NCBI GenBank assembly: GCA_015487985.1
Contig: WFOP01000005.1
Coordinates: forward strand, 1-5,765
Length of the DNA: 5,765 nucleotides
Direction of reading: 5' to 3'
Origin: Hyphomicrobiales bacterium
Lineage (GTDB): Bacteria; Pseudomonadota; Alphaproteobacteria; Rhizobiales; Devosiaceae
The notes under the pieces were generated by a model. It saw only the letters and a program-made list of their open reading frames with translations, was not told the origin of the DNA and ran no database searches. Positions 1 to 4,856 of this stretch are shown here, one piece after another. The stretch's first letter is position 1; each line of letters starts with the position of its first letter. The position numbers and the translations under genes are program-made.

Positions 1-318
1 GGTAAAAGTGGACCCAGAAACAAGGATTTTGGCATGCGCTGGATGGGGGCCATGGTGTCCGATGTGCATCGCCTGTTTATTCGGGGCGGCATTTTTATCT
101 ATCCCGGACTGGCAAAACCGGGGGGCGAAAGCGGCAAACTGCGGTTTTTGTATGAGGCAAACCCCATGGCCATGCTGGTGGAGGTTGCGGGGGGCAAGGC
201 CTTTATGCGCACCACGCGGATTTTGGAACATAAGCCCGATAATATTCATCAGCGGGTGCCCGTGGTTTTGGGCTCAAGCGAAGAAGTGGACGAATTGCTG
301 GCTCAATATAGGCGTTAG
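1..318 (+). CDS. fbp: Class I fructose-1,6-bisphosphatase, C-terminal part (5' end outside window)
   Basis: This is the last 105 residues of a class I fructose-1,6-bisphosphatase, the cytosolic enzyme that hydrolyses fructose-1,6-bisphosphate to fructose-6-phosphate in gluconeogenesis (or the Calvin cycle in autotrophs). The frame is open from base 1 and ends at TAG 316-318, so the gene enters from the left; the ATG at 34 is internal. Visible family blocks are MVSDVHR followed by GGIFIYP, then [13 protein letters not shown] (bases 130-168), whose Lys (136-138) and Glu (154-156) match the sugar-phosphate- and metal-site residues of the family, and the terminal [11 protein letters not shown] block followed by a short charged helix. 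The family is usually about 330-350 residues, so roughly two-thirds is missing here. Nothing looks broken. It lies 80 bp upstream of the NnrU-family gene in the same direction. A shared transcript is possible, but I see no functional link. Confidence 0.93.
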   Translation, partial: GKSGPRNKDFGMRWMGAMVSDVHRLFIRGGIFIYPGLAKPGGESGKLRFLYEANPMAMLVEVAGGKAFMRTTRILEHKPDNIHQRVPVVLGSSEEVDELLAQYRR

Positions 319-398
319 TTCAGCTTGCGCTTCCCTTAATCGTTAAATCGCTCTAAGCATCATCCCGGTCCATTTTTTTAAGAACGGGGATTGAGGAT

Positions 399-1094
399 TT
401 GAGTGAATTTGTGCTTTCTGTCGCCATATTTTTATTGGCGCATGTCATCCCCCCTTCGCCAATTGTGCGCCCGAAACTGATTGCTGTGTTCGGGCGACGA
501 GCATATCTCATCGCCTATTCATTTTTGTCAATTGGCTTGCTGACATGGATGATAATGGCGGGGCAGCGCGCCCCCTATATCGGGCTTTGGGGGGCTGCAG
601 ACTGGCAATGGTGGGCAACTATCATCGCCATGCCATTTTCCATATGGCTGGTGCTGGCCGGGCTTTTTGAACCCAATCCCTTGTCGGTTTCTTTGCGCAA
701 AAAAACGCTGGATACCACCCCCGGCCTGTCGGTCCAGGTGACCCGACATCCGGTTTTGTGGGGGTTTGGCATCTGGGCGCTGGTGCACCTGTTTCCCAAT
801 GGAGACGTGGTGTCCCTGACCATGTTTGGCGGCATGGTTTTGCTGGCAATTATGGGCTTTGTTGTTGTTGACAGGCGCACCAAACGCCGCCTTGGGCCTG
901 AGCAGTGGCAGACGCTGGCAGATAAGACGTCGCTGTTTCCTTTTGTTGCCTTGCTCAGCGGACGGATGGATTTGAAAATTCCCGCCAGTTCATTGCTTTG
1001 GCTCGTGGTGTCAGCGCTGACCTATCTTTGGATACTGTTCAGCGCCCACGCCTGGTTTCTTAACACCGACCCGCTGGCGGGCCTTGGGTTTTAG
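399..1094 (+). CDS. NnrU-family integral membrane protein
   Basis: A 231-residue polytopic membrane protein of the NnrU family. Hydrophobic segments are at about residues 3-18, 35-55, 70-90, 115-132, 136-157 and 198-220, giving about six helices. The family signature is the RHPVLWGFGIWALVHLFPNGD stretch at 116-136, with conserved-looking His117 and His130, plus His15 in the first helix. NnrU was named for its link to nitrite and NO reduction in denitrifiers, and the fold is shared with the heme-containing zeta-carotene isomerase Z-ISO; the biochemical role of most bacterial members is unknown. No denitrification or carotenoid gene is visible here. The start is TTG at 399. A GGGGA at 386-390 (8-nt spacing) is the best Shine-Dalgarno; GAGG at 393-396 is too close. 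The start is plausible but less sure than the gene. It converges with the aminotransferase gene (41-bp gap). Confidence 0.85.
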   Translation: MSEFVLSVAIFLLAHVIPPSPIVRPKLIAVFGRRAYLIAYSFLSIGLLTWMIMAGQRAPYIGLWGAADWQWWATIIAMPFSIWLVLAGLFEPNPLSVSLRKKTLDTTPGLSVQVTRHPVLWGFGIWALVHLFPNGDVVSLTMFGGMVLLAIMGFVVVDRRTKRRLGPEQWQTLADKTSLFPFVALLSGRMDLKIPASSLLWLVVSALTYLWILFSAHAWFLNTDPLAGLGF

Positions 1095-1135
1095 GCCAGG
1101 TTTTCGATCAAAGAGGGCGGTTCGCACAATCAGCC

Positions 1136-2527
1136 TTATTTGAAAAGCCCCTCGGCTTTGAGTTTTACCAAAGCCTGATCCAGCGACCTGACCGCCCGCT
1201 CGATCAAAACGTCAATGTCGGCTTTGCCGATAATCAGTGGCGGCGAAATAATCATTCTGTCCCCCACATGGCGCATGATCAGATTGTTGGCGAAGCAAAA
1301 GTCCCGGCAGATCAAACCGGCAGTGCCGGTTTCAGCGGCAAAGGGCGCACGCGCGCTTTTGTCCGGCGACAGGGCCAAAGCCCCCATCATCCCCACAATA
1401 TCAGCTTGTCCCACCAGCGGATGATCCCCCAACTGTCTCCACTTTTGAGCAAGATAGGGACCGGTCTCATTGCGCACTGTTTCAACGATTTTTTCTTCTT
1501 CAAGAATGCGCAGATTTTCCAGCGCTACCGCAGCGGCGACGGGGTGACCTGAATAGGTGTAGCCGTGATTAAAGTCCCCGGAATTGGCAATGGTGTCGGC
1601 AATTTCATCCGATACCATCGAGCCGCCAATGGGGGCATAACCCGAACTCAGTCCCTTGGCGATGGTCATAATATCGGGCCGGATACCATAGGTATCAGAG
1701 CCAAACCAGTTGCCGGTGCGCCCAAACCCGCAAATCACCTCGTCAACAATCAGCAATATGTCATGGGCATCGCAAATGCGCTGGATTTCAGGCCAATAGG
1801 TTGTCGGTGGAATAACCACACCCCCCGCGCCCTGCACCGGCTCGGCAATGAAGGCGGCAATTTTGTCTTCGCCAAGCTCTGCAATTTTTGCCTCAAGCTG
1901 GCGCGCCCGCTCCAGTCCAAAATCCTCGGGGCTGGTATCCCCCCCATCCACATACCAGTTGGGTTCGTCAATATAGGCAATATCGGGGATTGGCAGCCCC
2001 CCCTGTGCGTGCATTCCGGACATGCCCCCAAGACTGGCCCCACCCATCGTTGAGCCGTGATAGGCATTGTGGCGTGAGATTATTATCTTCTTTTGCGGCT
2101 TGTCTTTGGTGGCCCAATAGTGGCGCACAAGGCGGATATTGGTGTCGTTGGCTTCAGAGCCTGAACCGGCATAAAACACATGGTTCAGATGCCCCGGCAC
2201 CAGATCGGCCAGACGTTTGGCCAACGCGATGGCGGGCACATGGGTGGTTTTGAAAAACGTGTTATAATAGGGCAACTGCATCATCTGGCGCGCCGCAACA
2301 TCGGCCATTTCGGCTCGTCCATACCCCACATTCACGCACCACAACCCGGCCATGGCATCAAGGATTTTTTCCCCTTCAGAATCCGTCAGCATCACCCCCT
2401 CAGCGCCGGTAATCACCCGCGCGCCGTTGGCGGAAATATCAGCCCCGGAGGAAAACGGGTGCATATGGTGGGCGGCGTCCAGCGCCTGAAGTTCTTTTGT
2501 CGGCAGGTGATTGGTAATGGCTGACAT
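1136..2527 (-). CDS. spuC: Class III PLP-dependent aminotransferase, putrescine/omega-amino acid:pyruvate type (SpuC-like)
   Basis: A 463-residue cytosolic fold-type I, class III aminotransferase. It should move the terminal amino group of an amine or omega-amino acid (putrescine, gamma-glutamylputrescine or GABA are the likely donors) to pyruvate or another keto acid, leaving an aldehyde. Motifs in order are: GLWCVNVGYG (61-70) substrate-channel block; GSGSEAND (121-128) PLP-phosphate loop; AYHGST (155-160); IAEPVQG (227-233); VDEVICGFGRTG (261-272) with Asp262 for the pyridine nitrogen; TIAKGLSSGY (288-297) with Schiff-base Lys291; and MRH (418-420) with the substrate-carboxylate Arg419. 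Length fits SpuC/omega-transaminases (about 450-460). The frame stays open 18 codons upstream into the preceding gene, but GAGGAG sits 7 nt before the ATG at 2527, which fixes the start there. It is last in the gntR-gabD-spuC operon. GABA:pyruvate or beta-alanine:pyruvate activity cannot be excluded from sequence alone. Confidence 0.9.
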   Translation of the reverse strand: MSAITNHLPTKELQALDAAHHMHPFSSGADISANGARVITGAEGVMLTDSEGEKILDAMAGLWCVNVGYGRAEMADVAARQMMQLPYYNTFFKTTHVPAIALAKRLADLVPGHLNHVFYAGSGSEANDTNIRLVRHYWATKDKPQKKIIISRHNAYHGSTMGGASLGGMSGMHAQGGLPIPDIAYIDEPNWYVDGGDTSPEDFGLERARQLEAKIAELGEDKIAAFIAEPVQGAGGVVIPPTTYWPEIQRICDAHDILLIVDEVICGFGRTGNWFGSDTYGIRPDIMTIAKGLSSGYAPIGGSMVSDEIADTIANSGDFNHGYTYSGHPVAAAVALENLRILEEEKIVETVRNETGPYLAQKWRQLGDHPLVGQADIVGMMGALALSPDKSARAPFAAETGTAGLICRDFCFANNLIMRHVGDRMIISPPLIIGKADIDVLIERAVRSLDQALVKLKAEGLFK

Positions 2528-2534
2528 GAAATGT

Positions 2535-2540
2535 CTCCTC
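2535..2540 (-). promoter_or_regulatory. Ribosome binding site deciding the aminotransferase start
   Basis: GAGGAG on the minus strand lies 7 nt upstream of the ATG at 2527. It rules against the longer upstream start at 2581, which would overlap the preceding gene's stop and add a basic N-terminus not typical of the family. Confidence 0.8.
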
Positions 2541-2559
2541 GTGTAAAAAAGCAAACGGG

Positions 2560-4014
2560 TTAAGCGATTTGCCCGAAGCACAAATATTTGATTTCCAGAA
2601 AGTCTTCGATTCCGTATTTGGAACCTTCGCGCCCCAACCCCGATTGTTTCACTCCGCCAAAGGGGGCGACTTCGGTTGAAATGATGCCGGTATTGATGCC
2701 AACCATGCCCGTTTCAAGTTTTTCAGCCACCCGCCACACCCGGGCAATGTCGCGGGCGAAAAAGTAAGCGGCCAGCCCGAATTCACTGTCATTGGCCATG
2801 CTGATGACTTCGTCCTCGGTTTCAAATTTGAACAAAGGCGCCAGCGGCCCAAAGGTTTCCTCTTTGGCCACAATCATTTTCGGGGTGACACCGGTCATCA
2901 CCGTTGGTTCAAAAAATGTTGCCCCAAGCTGGTGGCGTTCGCCCCCGGTAATAATTTTTGCCCCCTTGGAAACCGCATCGCTGATATGGGTTTGCACCTT
3001 GGTGACCGCCGCTTCGTTGATGAGGGGGCCGGTGGTATTCTGGCTGTCAAAGCCATCCCCGACTCGTAGTTCCCCAACCGCATTTTTAAGCCGTTTGGCA
3101 AATTCATCATAGATGCCCGCTTGCACGTAAATCCGGTTGGCGCATACGCAGGTTTGCCCCCCGTTGCGATATTTGGCAATCATCGCCCCCTCAATTGCCC
3201 CCTCCATATCCGCATCATCAAACACGATGAACGGCGCATTGCCGCCAAGTTCCAGCGAGACTTTCTTTATGCCTTCAGCGCACTGGCGAAGCAAAATCCT
3301 GCCCACCCGTGTTGAGCCGGTAAAGGTGATTTTGGCAACCTTGGGGTTTTCACATAGCTCTTTGCCAATGGCGGCGGCGTCTGAACTTGGCACCACGTTG
3401 AACACCCCCGCAGGGATGCCCGCCCGCTCCGCCAGCACAGCCATGGCCAGCGCCGAAAGGGGAGTAAGTTCTGCCGGACGGGCAACAAATGTGCACCCGG
3501 CGGCCAGAGCGGGGGCCACTTTGCGCGCAATCATCGCATTGGGAAAATTCCACGGGGTAATGGAGCCGACAACACCGACGGGCTGCTTGATAACCACAAT
3601 GCGCTTGTCGTGCTGGTGACCGGGAATCGTGTCCCCGTAAATGCGTTTTGCTTCTTCGCCAAACCACTCCACAAAAGAAGCGCCATAAAGGATTTCCCCC
3701 TTGGCTTCTGCGATGGGTTTGCCCATTTCTGCGGTGAGGATTTTGGCCAGATCATCGGCGTTGGCAACCATCAGTTCAAACCATTTGCGCAAATAGGCGG
3801 CCCGTTCTTTGCCCGTTAGAGCGGCCCAGCCTTTTTTCGCCTCATAGGCGGCATCAATGGCTTTGCTGACGTCTTTCACACCAAGGTCGCTGACGCTGGC
3901 AATGTTTTTGCCTGTCGCAGGATTGCTCACATCCATGCGCTTGGCTGTTTCAAGCCATTCCCCGTTTACATAGGCCCGGGTTTGCAACAGAGCGGTGTTA
4001 TTGAGTTCAAGCAT
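2560..4014 (-). CDS. gabD: Succinate-semialdehyde dehydrogenase, GabD type
   Basis: A 484-residue aldehyde dehydrogenase that should oxidise succinate semialdehyde to succinate with NAD(P)+ in the cytosol, the last step of GABA and putrescine breakdown. Motifs: PWNFP with Asn156 (oxyanion hole); the cofactor block ARPAELTP around 178-185; FTGST (Rossmann turn); LELGGNAPF with general-base Glu255; NGGQTCVC with nucleophile Cys289 and nearby Cys291; KEETFGPLAPLF; and the C-terminal block GINTGIIS...GREGSKYGIEDFLEIKY, highly typical of GabD rather than betaine or aminobutanal dehydrogenases. Oddity: the usual Lys of KPAxxTP is Arg179, and Glu182 follows, which hints at NAD+ use (inference). Start: the frame also has an ATG at 4023, but TAAGGA abuts it directly; the ATG at 4014 has that site at 9-nt spacing and gives the normal family N-terminus. 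It is second in the operon, 25 bp after gntR and 32 bp before spuC. Confidence 0.92.
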   Translation of the reverse strand: MLELNNTALLQTRAYVNGEWLETAKRMDVSNPATGKNIASVSDLGVKDVSKAIDAAYEAKKGWAALTGKERAAYLRKWFELMVANADDLAKILTAEMGKPIAEAKGEILYGASFVEWFGEEAKRIYGDTIPGHQHDKRIVVIKQPVGVVGSITPWNFPNAMIARKVAPALAAGCTFVARPAELTPLSALAMAVLAERAGIPAGVFNVVPSSDAAAIGKELCENPKVAKITFTGSTRVGRILLRQCAEGIKKVSLELGGNAPFIVFDDADMEGAIEGAMIAKYRNGGQTCVCANRIYVQAGIYDEFAKRLKNAVGELRVGDGFDSQNTTGPLINEAAVTKVQTHISDAVSKGAKIITGGERHQLGATFFEPTVMTGVTPKMIVAKEETFGPLAPLFKFETEDEVISMANDSEFGLAAYFFARDIARVWRVAEKLETGMVGINTGIISTEVAPFGGVKQSGLGREGSKYGIEDFLEIKYLCFGQIA

Positions 4015-4023
4015 TCTTTGCAT

Positions 4024-4029
4024 TCCTTA
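4024..4029 (-). promoter_or_regulatory. Ribosome binding site deciding the gabD start
   Basis: TAAGGA on the minus strand is 9 nt from the ATG at 4014 and 0 nt from the ATG at 4023. Only the inner ATG has workable spacing. Confidence 0.7.
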
Positions 4030-4039
4030 CAGATTAATT

Positions 4040-4738
4040 TCACGCATATTTTGCATCTGTTCCGGCCAAAACCTCTTGGCCCGCCCGCCCGATACCTTCG
4101 CGAATATCCGCTTCGATAGCCGAGCAAAGCTCTTTTTTATCGCGATTATTAAGAGCGCCGATTATGTGCTTATGGTGGTCCACCAGATAATAGGAAAGGG
4201 TTTTGTCCATCATCTGCCGGTGAAATGGCCCCAGTTGCAGCCAGACACTTTCAATCAGGGGCATGACGGTCTGGTTGGGATTGGCGGCATAAAGAACGGT
4301 ATGAAACTGCTGGTTCAACACTGAAAGCATATCGAAATGCTTCCGAGTGACGGCCCGGTCCATTGTTGCATCAATGCCAATCATCTTTTCAATCAGCACC
4401 TGAGACACATAGGGCAAGGCTCTCTCTGCCGCCAGGCATTCCAGTTTGATGCGTAATAATATCAGCTCATCAAACTGCCCGGCATTGATAAAAGGCACGA
4501 TAATCCGGCGGTTATCCAATACCTGCAACGCGTTTTCTGAACTTAAGCGCCGTAAAGCCTCGCGCACCGGGGTGGGGCTGTGCCCCAGATACTGAGCCAG
4601 CGCGCGGATGGCCATGGCGGTGCCCGGCTTGATTGCCCCCACCATCAGGGCGTTGCGCAGGCGATGATAAACCGCTTCATGGGCCGTGATGTATTCGCCG
4701 GAAATTTCGGGTAGATCAAACTGTGTTGAATTGACCAT
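4040..4738 (-). CDS. GntR-family transcriptional regulator with FCD ligand-binding domain
   Basis: A 232-residue DNA-binding regulator of the FadR/FCD branch of the GntR family. The winged helix-turn-helix spans about residues 18-83: an amphipathic first helix, the G-x-I-x-PG turn (GAIKPG, 34-39), and the recognition block LGHSPTPVREALRRL (51-65), a near-consensus GntR signature. An all-helical FCD effector domain covers about 88-215. FCD domains usually hold a metal with one Asp and three His. Here NQQFH gives Asn142 and His146, His189 is present in DHHKHII, and the last position is Asp211, so the set is altered (alignment by eye). ATG 4738 is chosen because AAAGGA lies 6 nt upstream; a TTG at 4762 is open but unsupported. 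First gene of its operon and divergent from the ligase gene, so it probably represses both units and itself until an amine-derived effector binds. The effector is unknown. Confidence 0.9.
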   Translation of the reverse strand: MVNSTQFDLPEISGEYITAHEAVYHRLRNALMVGAIKPGTAMAIRALAQYLGHSPTPVREALRRLSSENALQVLDNRRIIVPFINAGQFDELILLRIKLECLAAERALPYVSQVLIEKMIGIDATMDRAVTRKHFDMLSVLNQQFHTVLYAANPNQTVMPLIESVWLQLGPFHRQMMDKTLSYYLVDHHKHIIGALNNRDKKELCSAIEADIREGIGRAGQEVLAGTDAKYA

Positions 4739-4744
4739 CAGAAT

Positions 4745-4750
4745 TCCTTT
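4745..4750 (-). promoter_or_regulatory. Ribosome binding site deciding the gntR start
   Basis: AAAGGA on the minus strand, 6 nt before the ATG at 4738. It favours this start over the in-frame TTG at 4762. Confidence 0.7.
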
Positions 4751-4752
4751 CC

Positions 4753-4765
4753 GGTTTTGCAAACC
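4753..4765. promoter_or_regulatory. Inverted repeat in the gntR leader, candidate operator
   Basis: GGTTT-TGC-AAACC is a perfect 5-bp-arm inverted repeat with a 3-bp spacer. It lies 15-27 nt upstream of the gntR start codon and just beyond its ribosome site. GntR-family operators are short palindromes often placed like this for autoregulation. The match is short enough to occur by chance. Confidence 0.3.
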
Positions 4766-4783
4766 ATATGATTGCGGGGTTGG

Positions 4784-4812
4784 TTGACCTTGGGGGTCAC
4801 TAAAGATATATC
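4784..4812 (+). promoter_or_regulatory. Predicted sigma70-type promoter of the glutamine synthetase-like gene
   Basis: A -35 element TTGACC (4784-4789, 5/6 to consensus) and a -10 element TATATC (4807-4812, 4/6) are separated by 17 bp. This predicts transcription starting near 4819 and a leader of about 38 nt before the TTG at 4857. I could not pick an equally convincing promoter for the divergent gntR operon; it must lie in the same 118 bp. Confidence 0.5.
4785..4799. promoter_or_regulatory. Inverted repeat TGACC-N5-GGTCA over the -35 region, candidate operator
   Basis: A perfect 5-bp-arm inverted repeat (4785-4789 and 4795-4799) around a 5-bp spacer. It covers most of the predicted -35 and the start of the spacer, so a bound dimer would block RNA polymerase. 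Its GGT/ACC-type half-sites resemble those used by FadR-branch GntR proteins, though the spacing differs from the FadR and PdhR consensus. Confidence 0.4.
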
Positions 4813-4835
4813 ATTTGCATAAAGATATCACATTT
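4801..4835. repeat. 16-bp direct repeat (14/16 identical) over the -10 and transcription start
   Basis: The copies TAAAGATATATCATTT (4801-4816) and TAAAGATATCACATTT (4820-4835) are offset by 19 bp and differ at two adjacent positions. Each contains a GATAT(AT)C palindromic core. The first copy covers the predicted -10 and the second falls at or just after the predicted transcription start. The position suggests paired regulator sites serving one or both divergent promoters; AT-richness alone could explain part of the similarity. Confidence 0.5.
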
Positions 4836-4844
4836 TCAAGCCGC

Positions 4845-4849
4845 AAGAG
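4845..4849 (+). promoter_or_regulatory. Weak ribosome binding site for the TTG start of the glutamine synthetase-like gene
   Basis: AAGAG lies 7 nt upstream of the TTG at 4857. It is a poor Shine-Dalgarno but the only purine-rich run at suitable spacing in the leader. Together with the rare start codon it predicts modest translation. Confidence 0.4.
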
Positions 4850-4856
4850 TTCTTCC

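Noticed and set aside
8..346. 112-codon + strand frame overlapping the fbp end
   Set aside because: The frame 1 reading gives unmistakable fructose-1,6-bisphosphatase motifs; this frame gives a Trp/Cys-rich nonsense protein.
1144..1159. Hairpin AAAGCC-CCTC-GGCTTT near the convergent 3' ends, as a rho-independent terminator
   Set aside because: It lies inside the last codons of the aminotransferase gene, the stem is only 6 bp, and neither strand has a T run directly after it (the + strand has only TTTT after three other bases).
1565..2053. 162-codon open frame on the + strand opposite the aminotransferase gene
   Set aside because: Fully antisense to a well-supported enzyme gene, no recognisable protein features and no convincing ribosome site. 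Other long opposite-strand frames across both enzyme genes are rejected for the same reason.
2528..2581. 18-codon N-terminal extension of the aminotransferase
   Set aside because: It overlaps the gabD stop and has no suitable ribosome site, while GAGGAG fits the ATG at 2527.
4739..4762. TTG start eight codons upstream for the GntR regulator
   Set aside because: It would include the AAAGGA ribosome site inside the coding region and has none of its own.
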